NCBI RefSeq assembly: GCF_002953715.1
Contig: NZ_CP025012.1
Span: forward strand, 248,001 to 312,000
Length of the DNA stretch: 64,000 nt
Direction of reading: 5' to 3'
Origin: Rhizobium leguminosarum
GTDB taxonomy: Bacteria; Pseudomonadota; Alphaproteobacteria; Rhizobiales; Rhizobiaceae
The position numbers were made by a program, and so were the translations under genes. The notes below the pieces were generated by a model. That model saw only the letters and a list, made by a program, of their open reading frames with translations, searched no databases and was not told the DNA's origin. Below, piece by piece: positions 26,681 to 35,235 of the stretch. The first letter of the stretch is position 1, and each line of letters begins with the position of its first letter.

Positions 26681-26700
26681 GAAAACCGCTCACACTTTTC
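26681..26700 (-). repeat. Copy of the AAAAGTG..AGCGG intergenic repeat core
   Basis: On the minus strand the core reads GAAAAGTGTGAGCGGTTTTC. It matches the cores at 11246, 19196 and 62963 with a few substitutions and one missing base. It lies 25 bases after the stop of the repeat-protein gene. Confidence 0.6.
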
Positions 26701-27338
26701 GGCATCGTTCTCCAAGGGATAGAATCCCAATTTGCATTGCAGAGGCTCAACTGCACGAAACCGTTCTTCGCGCGATTTTTCAAGCCATGTGTTGAATTGT
26801 TTCCTCCGCCCGGCATTCGCCTCCCTGGCCGACATGGCACCGAACGGCGGGCTCACTGAGATCCCGAACATTCCACAATGACCTCATCCCATTGTCGTCG
26901 TTTTCGGCCGCCAGGGGCCGTGACCTCCGGCCGGTATCGGGTCGGTGCCGGCGCAGTGCTGCCTGAGGGAGAACGATGCCAGCTGGTATTAATGCGTCAT
27001 TAGAGCGCAGTTTCTCTAATCATAACGGGTAATCGGCGATCTTGTACTTTTGTTGCTTTTCGCATTTGTCGTTTTGCTGCCGAGTTGGTGACTTCTTTGA
27101 ATTGAGATATGGAAACAAAGCCCGGCCGATCGGCAGCTCGTTATATCCAACGGCGCTTTCCGAAATGGGTCTGTCGCAGATCGGTTGCCTTTTCAGTGCC
27201 TTTGAAAGCTTTGTTGACCCGCTTGCCGTACGTGAATTCGGCGAAGGCTGGAAAGTCTGCAGCGACAAGTCGAACCAGCAGGCTCTCATGAAAAATCTCT
27301 TCAATGTGCTCTGCAATCCCAGTTATCTATCGATGATA

Positions 27339-27355
27339 TCTTATAGACTATAAGA
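27339..27355. promoter_or_regulatory. 17-bp perfect palindrome, candidate operator
   Basis: TCTTATAG-A-CTATAAGA, eight-base arms around one base, 122 bases before the LuxR-type start, in AT-rich DNA. It could be an autoregulatory site. Confidence 0.4.
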
Positions 27356-27477
27356 ATTATCATGAGAGATCAGACTATTAATATCTGAAATACACTCACT
27401 TTTTATCATGACATGTAGTGAAAACAGGAATAATATAATCTGCTGTTGCGTTGCAAATATTCTGGGGGAGCACGCAA

Positions 27478-28215
27478 GTGTCCGATATTGCTGGAACTAG
27501 GCGCCGTACGGGGCGCAATGCACCAACTGTGATCATCATTGAGCATTCTACTTTGGCGCGCACCACCGTGGTGAAGCTTCTCGAGCGGGAACTCACCGGG
27601 TGGAACGTTATAGATTTGATCTCGACTGAGAGTCTCGATCGAGCTCTTGGATCCGAGGTGCGTTTGATTGTATTAGGTCTGGCCGGCAGAGGTGTTGAGA
27701 GCGCCAGCCTGCGTGATGATCTCGCGGCGATTGCTGCACGTTTTCCTGAGGCTCCTGTCACGTTGCTCTCAGGTACGGATGACGCCATCATAGCCCGTCA
27801 GGCGCTCAAGATGGGCATCCGCGGCCTTTTCTCGACTTCACTTCCCATTGACATTGCCCTTGCCGGTCTTCGCCTCGTTCTGGCAGGAGGAACATTTTTC
27901 CCGCAGCTATTGGGAGCTGGTACAAACGGCTCAAGCGAGCATAGTCCGGCCAGAAATGAGGCCGAAAAGAGCTTGGATGAGAGGACGCAATACTTGGCGA
28001 TTGCTGAGTTCACTCCCCGGGAAGCGGATGTCCTCGCAGAGCTGCAATGCGGCTGTTCAAATAAGGTAATTGCAGGAAAACTCAATTTGTCGGGGCATAC
28101 GGTAAAGATGCATTTGCAACACATAATGCGCAAGTTGCAGGCGCAGAACCGCACTGAAGTGGTTGCCCGCTTAATTCAAAGAGCCGCCGGTGGGCCTGAC
28201 GTCTCGCCGAGTTAG
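27478..28215 (+). CDS. LuxR/NarL-type regulator with a receiver-like domain lacking the phosphoacceptor Asp
   Basis: A 245-residue protein. The N-terminal ~120 residues have the alternating strand/helix layout of a CheY-like receiver (PTVIIIEHSTLARTTVVKLL). Where the phosphoacceptor Asp should lie after the third strand the sequence is RLIVLGLAGRG, with Gly, and the early acidic pair is reduced to one Glu. Residues ~178-230 are a LuxR HTH (FTPREADVLAELQCGCSNKV, then LSGHTVKMHLQHIMRKLQ). It therefore probably acts without phosphorylation. The GTG start has GGGGGAG seven bases upstream. Next to the repeat-protein genes, it is their most likely regulator. Confidence 0.82.
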   Translation: MSDIAGTRRRTGRNAPTVIIIEHSTLARTTVVKLLERELTGWNVIDLISTESLDRALGSEVRLIVLGLAGRGVESASLRDDLAAIAARFPEAPVTLLSGTDDAIIARQALKMGIRGLFSTSLPIDIALAGLRLVLAGGTFFPQLLGAGTNGSSEHSPARNEAEKSLDERTQYLAIAEFTPREADVLAELQCGCSNKVIAGKLNLSGHTVKMHLQHIMRKLQAQNRTEVVARLIQRAAGGPDVSPS

Positions 28216-28418
28216 GCGGTGTCGCCAGTACCGGGGAGCTGTCTCAACGTTGGTGGCAGCACCAAGCGTGGTAGCAAGGGCCAAAAGCAGCGCGGCCCGC
28301 GCCATGGCAGGCCGTGTATCGGCAAGGCTTTCGTTTCAACGGGTCTCATATCGTGATGCCTTGATCGGAACCGCGAGTCCGCCTGTCCGTTACCCTTTGA
28401 GAAACGGAGGATTTGGAC

Positions 28419-28664
28419 ATGCGCAAGAGAAAAGCCATCGTCGAGGCGGCGCTTGAGTCCGAGTACGAGCGCCAGGCACTGGGGATCATGAATACGGAGC
28501 AAGCTCTAAAGCTTGAGGATTCCGACGGTCTTGTCTTCAGTCATCCGGATAAAGAGGCCGGCGTAACGGATCATTTTATTGATCAGGATGAGCTGCGCCG
28601 ATTGGTGAGGCGGTCAACGTCGCCGCTTCCCCGATTGCAATCGCGGGCTCGTGCCACACGCTAG
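28419..28664 (+). CDS. Small protein, function unknown
   Basis: An 81-residue charged protein. MRKRKAIVEAALESEYERQA is predicted helical, followed by LKLEDSDGLVFSHPDKEAGV and a basic, possibly disordered end (RRSTSPLPRLQSRARATR). No family recognised. GGAGG sits eight bases before the ATG, which is better than most short frames here and is the main reason for calling it. It converges with the frameshifted SDR gene, ten bases away. Confidence 0.5.
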   Translation: MRKRKAIVEAALESEYERQALGIMNTEQALKLEDSDGLVFSHPDKEAGVTDHFIDQDELRRLVRRSTSPLPRLQSRARATR

Positions 28665-28673
28665 TCCTGAACT

Positions 28674-29400
28674 TCAGGCAATCATGTAGCCGCCGTCCAC
28701 CGGCATCGATATGCCGTTCACCATGGCAGCCTGATCTGAGAGCAGGAAAAGGACAACCTCGGCGATATCTGCCGGCTCGGCGAAGCGACCGACGGGAATT
28801 CGCTCCATCATCCCTGCGGCTTTCTCGGGATCGCTCCATGCCTTCACCGCCATCGGCGTCAGCGTCACCGTGGGATGGATTCCGTTCGCGCGGATGCCGT
28901 GAGGTGCAAGCTCCTTTGCCATGACACGCGTCAAGCCATCCAATCCGCCCTTCGACGCGCAATAGGCAGCGTGGTCGGGGAGGCCGACGAAGGAGGCGAC
29001 CGACGAGACATTGACGATGGCGCCTTTGCGGCCCTCTTTGATCAGTGAACGAGCATATTCCTGGGCGACGATCATCGGAGCACGCGTGTTGACTGCGACA
29101 AGACGGTCGAATGCTTCCGACTGTCGTATCCAGGAACGGCTGGAGCTCGGTCGTGCCGGCGCAGTTGACGAGGAAATCGGCGGGAAGGGCAGCGATGGCA
29201 GCCTCTCTGGTCGCATCGGCATCGGCGAGGTCGACCTGTATGGCCCGGCAGCCGGATTCCCCTTGCAGCGCTTCGACGTCGGCAGCACTCCGAGTCAGGG
29301 CGACGACTTGCGCTCCCCGTTCGACGAGCATCCTCACAATTTCGCGTCCGATGCCTTTTCCGGCGCCGGTCACGATCACCGTCTTTCCTTTGAAGTCCAT
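28674..29400 (-). pseudogene. Frameshifted SDR oxidoreductase, L-xylulose reductase (DCXR)-like
   Basis: The first ~95 codons (MDFKGKTVIVTGAGKGIGRE to NCAGTTELQPFLDTTV) read in one frame. The rest (EAFDRLVAVNTRAPMIVAQE, YCASKGG with the catalytic YxxxK, PVDGGYMIA) reads in another. One surplus base in the CC at 29117-29118 explains the break; removing it restores TTV-EAFDR, as in L-xylulose/dicarbonyl reductases. It is either a real pseudogene or a base-call error. It is the last gene of the leftward ABC-transporter operon, 11 bases after the ATPase gene, so an intact copy would reduce or oxidise an imported polyol or ketose. Confidence 0.82.
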
Positions 29401-29411
29401 GGGGCGTCCTC

Positions 29412-30473
29412 CTACAGTCTCTGGCCTGTTTCCCGATCGAAGATATGCGCACGCCGGGGATCGATGTGGAAGTACATTGTCCGTCCGGGATCTACCTCGA
29501 TGCGCTCGCGGATCAGGGCGTCGATCGGCACGCCTCCCGTGCGGCCGAAGATCAATGTCTCGGAGCCGGTGGGCTCGAACACCGATACCTCCACAGGAAC
29601 GCCTTCCTCGCCGATCGTGATATGCTCTGGTCGGATGCCGTAGGTAACGGCTCTTCCTTCATCCGCATTTGTGTCTGCCATCGGCAGGGTGATGCCCTGG
29701 TCGGTGACGACGACCTTCCTGCCGTCGCGGGTGGCTATGCGGCCCTGAAGGAAGTTCATCGATGGGCTGCCGATGAAGCCGGCGACAAAAAGGTTTACCG
29801 GGAAGTCGTAGAGATCGAGAGGCTTGCCGATCTGCTCGACCCTCCCGTCGCGCATCACCACGATCTTGTTGGCCATCGTCATGGCCTCGATCTGATCGTG
29901 CGTGACGTAGACAGTGGTGGTCTTCAGCCGCTGGTGAAGCTCCTTGATTTCGACGCGCATGGTGACGCGAAGCTTGGCGTCCAGGTTCGACAATGGCTCG
30001 TCGAACAGGAAGACCTTCGGATCCCGGACGATGGCACGACCCATCGCCACGCGTTGACGCTGTCCGCCCGACAGTTGCTTCGGATAGCGGTCGAGATAAC
30101 GTGTCAGGTCGAGGATCTCGGCCGCCTTGCCGACCTTCTCGTCGATCTCCGCCTTGGGACGCTTGGCCATCCTCAGCGGAAAGCCCATATTCTCGGCGAC
30201 CGTCTTGTGGGGATAGAGTGCGTAGCTCTGGAACACCATCGCAATGTCACGCTCCTTTGGAGGAGCGTCGGTGACGACACGGCCGCCGATCCGGATGTCT
30301 CCGCTGCTGACCGTCTCCAGCCCGGCGATCATCCGGAGCAGGGTGGACTTGCCGCATCCGGATGGACCGACCAGCACGACGAATTCGCCATCCTCGATGT
30401 CGACGCTGACGCCGTGCATGACCTGAAGAGAGCCATATTTCTTGGTGACGTCGCTAACCTGTACGTTTGCCAA
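29412..30473 (-). CDS. Sugar/polyol ABC importer ATPase (UgpC/MsmK/SmoK type)
   Basis: A 353-residue CUT1-type ATPase. Walker A is GPSGCGKST (~38-46), the Q-loop lies in [11 protein letters not shown], the signature is [16 protein letters not shown], Walker B is [12 protein letters not shown], and the switch reads [16 protein letters not shown]-terminal TOBE-like regulatory region follows ([20 protein letters not shown]). Length and motifs are fully canonical. It energises the two permeases encoded just upstream in the same operon. The C-terminal domain of this class can bind regulatory partners. Confidence 0.95.
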   Translation of the reverse strand: MANVQVSDVTKKYGSLQVMHGVSVDIEDGEFVVLVGPSGCGKSTLLRMIAGLETVSSGDIRIGGRVVTDAPPKERDIAMVFQSYALYPHKTVAENMGFPLRMAKRPKAEIDEKVGKAAEILDLTRYLDRYPKQLSGGQRQRVAMGRAIVRDPKVFLFDEPLSNLDAKLRVTMRVEIKELHQRLKTTTVYVTHDQIEAMTMANKIVVMRDGRVEQIGKPLDLYDFPVNLFVAGFIGSPSMNFLQGRIATRDGRKVVVTDQGITLPMADTNADEGRAVTYGIRPEHITIGEEGVPVEVSVFEPTGSETLIFGRTGGVPIDALIRERIEVDPGRTMYFHIDPRRAHIFDRETGQRL

Positions 30474-30533
30474 TGTCGTTCCCCCTAAAGCAGCGCAGTT
30501 TGTGTCTTGATGGTGCTGACGGAATTCATCATC

Positions 30534-30740
30534 TCATCCCTTCCAGACGATGTAGGCGCCAAGGACTGCCGAGATCGCCGCCGCAAACCATACGGAAAGC
30601 CCAAACGGCTCGATGAACCGCATCCAGAACAGGGAGAGTGCGACCCAGATCACGATCGAGATGAAGAGCCGGTCGAACCAGTTCGTTTCGATCGGCAGAA
30701 ACCCCGGCTTGGGTTCGTTATTTCCTGATTGAGACGTCAT
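30534..30740 (-). CDS. Small two-helix membrane protein within the ABC operon
   Basis: A 68-residue protein with two predicted membrane helices (LFISIVIWVALSLFWMRFIE and LSVWFAAAISAVLGAYIVWK) after a polar N-terminus. It lies four bases after the MalG-type permease gene and 60 before the ATPase gene, so it is part of the operon. Small membrane proteins of this kind accompany several polyol or glycerol ABC systems; the function is unknown. It might be an accessory transporter subunit. Confidence 0.75.
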   Translation of the reverse strand: MTSQSGNNEPKPGFLPIETNWFDRLFISIVIWVALSLFWMRFIEPFGLSVWFAAAISAVLGAYIVWKG

Positions 30741-30744
30741 CGTT

Positions 30745-31581
30745 TCATCCTTTCACGGCGCCGAAGGTCAGGCCGGCGACGATGTGACGCTGCACCACCG
30801 AGAAGACGATGAGCGCCGGAACCAATGTCAGCATGGAGATCGCGGCCATGATGCCCCAGGCCGTCCCCGTGGTCGTCACATATTCCGACAAGCCGGTGGT
30901 CAGGGTCCGCGCATGGAAGTTGGTCAGCGTCGCCGCCAGCAGGTATTCGTTCCACGCAAACACCCAGGTCAGGATCAGCGTCACCGCAAGTCCGGGCCGT
31001 GCCAAAGGAAAGATGATATCATAGAGGACGGTCCATGGGCTCGCGCCGTCCATATAGGCCGCCTCGTCCAATTCCTTCGGAATGCCTTCCACGGTCGGGC
31101 GCAGCGTCCAGATGGCGAAGGGAAGGTTGAAGGAGCAATAGACCAGGATCATGCCCAGCTTGGAATCGGCGAGCGAGAAGTCGCCGATCCTGTAGACCTG
31201 CGTCAGCAGCAGGAAAAGCGGCAGCAGGAAGACCGCCGGCGGCGCCATGCGGTTGGTGATCGTCCAGAAGAAGATGCTTTCCTTGCCGGCGAGGTCGAAG
31301 CGCGTCAGGGCGTAACAGGCAAAAAAGCCGAGCGTCGTGACGAGCAGCGCATTGCCTGACGAAATGATCATCGAGTTGAGCATGTATCCGCGCAAGGTCG
31401 GATTCGTCAGCACGTCCTGGTAGTTCTTCCAGAAGAAGCTCCGCAGAATGACGTCGGGCGTCGAGAACAGGTCGAAGGGCTGCTTCACCGATATGACGAA
31501 GAGCCAGTAGATCGGGAAAAGGGTCACGAAGCTTATCAAGGTCCACAGGAGGACCGGAAGCCAGGGATTTTTGGTCTTCAT
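30745..31581 (-). CDS. ABC importer permease, MalG type
   Basis: A 278-residue CUT1 inner-membrane permease with six predicted helices. The EAA loop is visible as EGIPKELDEAAYMDGASPWT. N-terminal LLWTLISFVTLFPIYWLFVI and C-terminal LVPALIVFSVVQRHIVAGLT followed by GAVKG match MalG-type subunits. It pairs with the MalF-type permease five bases upstream. A polyol or sugar is the likely substrate, judged by context. Confidence 0.93.
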   Translation of the reverse strand: MKTKNPWLPVLLWTLISFVTLFPIYWLFVISVKQPFDLFSTPDVILRSFFWKNYQDVLTNPTLRGYMLNSMIISSGNALLVTTLGFFACYALTRFDLAGKESIFFWTITNRMAPPAVFLLPLFLLLTQVYRIGDFSLADSKLGMILVYCSFNLPFAIWTLRPTVEGIPKELDEAAYMDGASPWTVLYDIIFPLARPGLAVTLILTWVFAWNEYLLAATLTNFHARTLTTGLSEYVTTTGTAWGIMAAISMLTLVPALIVFSVVQRHIVAGLTFGAVKG

Positions 31582-31585
31582 CGCT

Positions 31586-32461
31586 TCAACCTCTCTTCAC
31601 GCGGGGAGCAATCAAGCCGACGTAGAGCAGCCAGCAGACGACGATGGTGAGGTAGAGGACGATGACGGAGATCGCCGAACCGTAGCCGTAATTCGTCTTG
31701 GGGAAGACTTCCTTGAAGATATGGACGCCGATGTAGCGCGTCGATGAGCCGGGGCCGCCCCCGGTCAGCATCAGGACTTCGTCGACGGTGCGCAGCGCAT
31801 CCATGAGCCTGATGAACACAGTGGCGAGCATGGCCGGGCGGATCAAGGGGAGCGTTATGTGCCAGAAGATCTGGCTCTTGCCCGCACCGTCGATCTGGGC
31901 CTGCTCGAACGGGTCTGCTGGGAGCGAGACGAGTGCGGCGATCAGCGAGAGGGTGACGAGCGGCGTCCAGTGCCAGATATCCATGATGACCGTGACGGTG
32001 AAGGCCGCGACGGCGCTCTGGCCGATGTTCAGGTCGTACCCGAACCAGCTCCTCAGAAGATAGGGAATGATGCCGATGGACGGTGTGGTCATCAGCTTCC
32101 AGACTGAGCCGACGATGATCGGCGCCATGATCAGGGGCAGAGTATGGATCGTGCGAAACACCGCTTTTCCGGGAAAGTCCTTGAGCAGCGCCTGGGCGAG
32201 GATGTAGCCGAGGACCAACTCCGACACGACCGCGAAGAAGACGAATGCCAGGGTTATGCCGAGCGATGCCAGGAACTGCGGGTCGAAGACGAGTCGCCGA
32301 TAGTTGTCAGCCCAGTTGAAGACCATGCCTGGGTTGGCCGCAAACGGGTTCCATGCGTGGAAAGAGACCCAGAGGACGTAGATGAACGGAAAGATCCCGA
32401 ACAGTCCAAGGATCACTATGGTCGGTGACAGCAACAGCCACCCGAGCTTCTGCGAATGCAT
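31586..32461 (-). CDS. ABC importer permease, MalF type
   Basis: A 291-residue inner-membrane permease with six hydrophobic segments, starting GWLLLSPTIVILGLFGIFPF. Its EAA loop reads DPFEQAQIDGAGKSQIFWHI, and the GGGPGSSTRYIGVHIFKEVF stretch is typical of MalF/UgpA-type subunits. It lies between the binding-protein gene (96 bases upstream) and the MalG-type gene. Confidence 0.93.
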   Translation of the reverse strand: MHSQKLGWLLLSPTIVILGLFGIFPFIYVLWVSFHAWNPFAANPGMVFNWADNYRRLVFDPQFLASLGITLAFVFFAVVSELVLGYILAQALLKDFPGKAVFRTIHTLPLIMAPIIVGSVWKLMTTPSIGIIPYLLRSWFGYDLNIGQSAVAAFTVTVIMDIWHWTPLVTLSLIAALVSLPADPFEQAQIDGAGKSQIFWHITLPLIRPAMLATVFIRLMDALRTVDEVLMLTGGGPGSSTRYIGVHIFKEVFPKTNYGYGSAISVIVLYLTIVVCWLLYVGLIAPRVKRG

Positions 32462-32557
32462 CGCCTATCCCCCATTGAACACTATGTGGACGTCCGCTCC
32501 ATCAGGGAGCGAAAGATGACGGGTCGCCGGAACGACCCGTCAGTTGGGGAGGATGTT

Positions 32558-33991
32558 TTATTTGCGATAGCCGAGCGAGGTGAGCTCCTCTTCGGCCTTG
32601 GCCGCCATCTGGTCGAGGCCTTCATCGGGGCCGATCTTGCCGGTCAGGATGTCGTAGAAGATGGGAGCGGTCGCTTCACGCACCTGCGCATGGAAGGGGT
32701 AGGGAGGAGCACCGGCGAAGAGCTTGCCCTCGTCCTTCAGCATCGTGTAGAAGCCGCCGAGCTTGACGTCCATCGCCTTCACCTTTGGATCGTCGAACGT
32801 TGCCTTGTTGGTGATGCGCGGTGCGGCGATCGCCCAATCGGGCTGCACTTCGTTCTGGCCGATGAATTCGAGGAAGAGCAGCGATGCTTCCTTGTTCTTG
32901 GACGTGACAGGCACGCCGAAGGCGCCGCCATCGTAGTAGCCGATATAGCCCTTTCCGGCTTTCGCGTCGTCCAGCACGCCCGGCTCGAGCGGCGGCAGAG
33001 CGAATCCGACCTGGCCGACCACCTTCGACTGCGCTGGATCGCTTGCGATCCACGCGGCATTCTCACCATAGATCAACCCCTGGGCGACGCGGCCCGCGGC
33101 GAACGTCGTTGCGGTTTCCGTCCAGGTTGACTGCGTCGATTCTGGAGGAGCGATGTCGCGCAGGTGCAGCCAATACTTCAACGCGGCCTTCGCCTTGTCG
33201 CCGTTCATCGTACCGCCGTGTTCGACCGTCGCTGCATAGTTGTTCTTGGCGTCGATGCCCCAATTGTAGACGCCGAAGGTCGGCACGATGGACTCGAAGA
33301 ATTCATACCAGGACGCAGCATGGCCTGTATGTGCCTGAGCGGTCGTGCCCCAGAGCTCCATGCCGTTGTCCTTGCCGTACTTCGTGAAGAATTCGGCAAT
33401 CTGGGTGTATTCCGCGTGCGTAGTCGCCGGCTTCAAGTCGTTGCCGGTTTCCTTCTTGAAGGCTTCCTTGATCTTCGGATCGTCGAAGAGGTCCTTGCGA
33501 TAGAGATAGGTCTTCAGGAAAGCTTCCATCGGAACGCCGAAGAGATCGCCGCTCGTGTCCTTGAAGTAGTCGGCAAAGCTGGTGAAGTTCGCATCGTCGT
33601 AGGTCGGCGCCTTCAGATCCGGCTGGTCTTTCAGCGTCTTCGTGATGTCGACGAGGAAATTCCTGGCCAGATAGGAGTAGATGATGTCCTGCTCGATGTA
33701 GACCATGTCATAGATGCCGGTCTTGGCTTCCATGTCCTTGATGGCCTTGTCGTACATCTGATCCCAGGATGTCGTCTCGATGTCGACCTTGATGCCGGTC
33801 TTCTTTTCGAATTCCGGAGCGAGCACGTTTTTGATGTAGTTCGATGGCGGGGTGCTTTCGGTGACGCCGTGCAGTGTCACGCCCTTGAATTTAGCCCCGG
33901 CGTCGGACCAGAAGTCAGCCCAGGCCGGCGACGCGGTAGTGGCGAGGCCGAGCGTCAGCGCAAGCGCGCTAGCCTTCAAAGCATAATTCAT
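32558..33991 (-). CDS. Periplasmic solute-binding protein, family 1 (sugar/polyol)
   Basis: A 477-residue protein with a Sec signal ([20 protein letters not shown], then AWA before DFW). The mature protein has the cluster-B sugar-binding layout: [20 protein letters not shown] near 60, [19 protein letters not shown] near 110, and [20 protein letters not shown] in the C-lobe. It is longer than the ~410-430 typical for the family. GGGAGG precedes the ATG. First gene of the leftward operon, divergent from the 3-epimerase gene. The ligand is probably a hexitol or ketohexose, from context only. Confidence 0.92.
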   Translation of the reverse strand: MNYALKASALALTLGLATTASPAWADFWSDAGAKFKGVTLHGVTESTPPSNYIKNVLAPEFEKKTGIKVDIETTSWDQMYDKAIKDMEAKTGIYDMVYIEQDIIYSYLARNFLVDITKTLKDQPDLKAPTYDDANFTSFADYFKDTSGDLFGVPMEAFLKTYLYRKDLFDDPKIKEAFKKETGNDLKPATTHAEYTQIAEFFTKYGKDNGMELWGTTAQAHTGHAASWYEFFESIVPTFGVYNWGIDAKNNYAATVEHGGTMNGDKAKAALKYWLHLRDIAPPESTQSTWTETATTFAAGRVAQGLIYGENAAWIASDPAQSKVVGQVGFALPPLEPGVLDDAKAGKGYIGYYDGGAFGVPVTSKNKEASLLFLEFIGQNEVQPDWAIAAPRITNKATFDDPKVKAMDVKLGGFYTMLKDEGKLFAGAPPYPFHAQVREATAPIFYDILTGKIGPDEGLDQMAAKAEEELTSLGYRK

Positions 33992-34288
33992 TTTCAATCC
34001 TCCCAAATTGCAGCGAGATCATTTCGCCGGTGCATTGTGTAGGCCAAAAAAACTGCCAGCGCAACATTTGTTGTCTAAACATGCAAATCGCGGATCTATC
34101 CCATTGATTTTTGCAGAAACTAATTTCCGAGAGAGAGTGGAATGCAATGGCGAGAAGCTTAAAATATTGCATTGCAAGGTAATTTTGCAAAGCAGCAAAA
34201 AAAATTCAGCCAAAATTATTTGTTGTCTTGCCAAACTAAATGGCATAGCACTGTGCGCAGCCAAAGGCATTTTTTGGAGGAAAAGGCT
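33992..34288. promoter_or_regulatory. Divergent control region between binding-protein and 3-epimerase genes
   Basis: An AT-rich 297 bases. It contains an 11-bp direct repeat ATTTGTTGTCT (34066-34076 and 34218-34228) and an inverted repeat AATGCAAT (34141-34148)/ATTGCATT (34166-34173). These are candidate operators for the ROK-family regulator encoded two genes on. No single promoter stands out by eye. Confidence 0.45.
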
Positions 34289-35173
34289 ATGCGTCGATTG
34301 GGTATCCATTCATTTGTATGGACAGGCGGCCAAACGCAGGAAGGGCTGGAGATGGCCCTCAACAAGACGGCCGAACACGGATATCGCACCATCGAATTTG
34401 CCTATCTGCGGCCCGAGAAATTCAATCTCGATCGATTGGCAAAGCTTGCGCAGTCGCTTGACGTGGAGATTGGCGTGACGATGGGTCTGCCGCTCGACAA
34501 GGACGTCTCGAGCGAGGATACCTCTGCGGTATCCGCTGGCAAGCAGACGCTGGCCGACGCCGTTCGGGCGGTCCGTGATATCGGCGGCAACAAGCTCGGC
34601 GGGATTCTCTATTCCGCGCACACCAAGTATAATCGCCAGCCGACGAAGAAGGGCTGGGACAACAGCGTCGCCGCGATCGCCGCGACCGCCGAGGTCGCCA
34701 GGCAGGCGAACGTCGATCTCGTCCTGGAGGTTGTCAACCGGTTCGAGACGAACCTGCTGAATACGGCGGCACAGGGACTGAAGTTCATCGCCGAGACCGG
34801 ATCGGAGCATGTCCGTCTCCACCTCGACACGTTTCATATGAACATCGAGGAAGCCAATCCGGCCGCCGCCATCCGTCTGGCCGGCGACAAGATCGGCTAC
34901 TTCCACATCGGCGAGAGCAATCGCGGCTATCTCGGCGACGGCGTCATCAACTTCGATCTGATCTTCGATGCCCTGCTCGACATCGACTACAAACGCGACA
35001 TCGTGTTCGAAAGCTTCTCGACGACGGTCGTCGATGAAGGCCTGTCGCTCGCCTGCGCGATCTGGCGCGACACCTGGGAGGATAATGATCCGCTTGCCGC
35101 GCACGCGAAGCGCTACATCGAGCTGAAATATGACGAGGCCGAGCGTCGCCGCGCCACAAACGCGCGGCCCTGA
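34289..35173 (+). CDS. Ketose 3-epimerase (D-tagatose/D-allulose 3-epimerase family)
   Basis: A 294-residue TIM-barrel of the AP-endonuclease-2 superfamily. The metal-site strings of tagatose/psicose 3-epimerases are present in order: VLEVVNRFETNLLNT (first Glu), LHLDTFHMNIEE (Asp), FHIGESNRGYLGDG (His and the substrate Arg), and IVFESFS (second Glu). It would epimerise a free ketohexose at C-3, for example D-sorbose to D-tagatose or D-fructose to D-allulose. GGAGG lies eight bases before the ATG. With the kinase and GatZ-like genes downstream it feeds a tagatose route (inferred). Confidence 0.85.
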   Translation: MRRLGIHSFVWTGGQTQEGLEMALNKTAEHGYRTIEFAYLRPEKFNLDRLAKLAQSLDVEIGVTMGLPLDKDVSSEDTSAVSAGKQTLADAVRAVRDIGGNKLGGILYSAHTKYNRQPTKKGWDNSVAAIAATAEVARQANVDLVLEVVNRFETNLLNTAAQGLKFIAETGSEHVRLHLDTFHMNIEEANPAAAIRLAGDKIGYFHIGESNRGYLGDGVINFDLIFDALLDIDYKRDIVFESFSTTVVDEGLSLACAIWRDTWEDNDPLAAHAKRYIELKYDEAERRRATNARP

Positions 35174-35235
35174 TTATCCTTCTGACAGCCTGTTCCAGTC
35201 GTGTAAGGGTTGGGCCGACTGAAGGGAATTGAAAT

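Larger units (their letters stand above)
26657..27477. other. Long AT-rich intergenic region before the LuxR-type gene
   Basis: About 820 bases without a convincing gene. It holds a copy of the rhizobial intergenic repeat core (26681-26700, minus strand), a notably AT-rich second half and a perfect palindrome at 27339-27355. Short frames (for example 27042-27353) have no recognisable product. Confidence 0.5.

Noticed and set aside
27042..27353. 103-codon frame before the LuxR-type gene
   Set aside because: Cys/Phe-rich AT-driven N-terminus, no ribosome site and no family resemblance; the frame also runs through the palindrome region.
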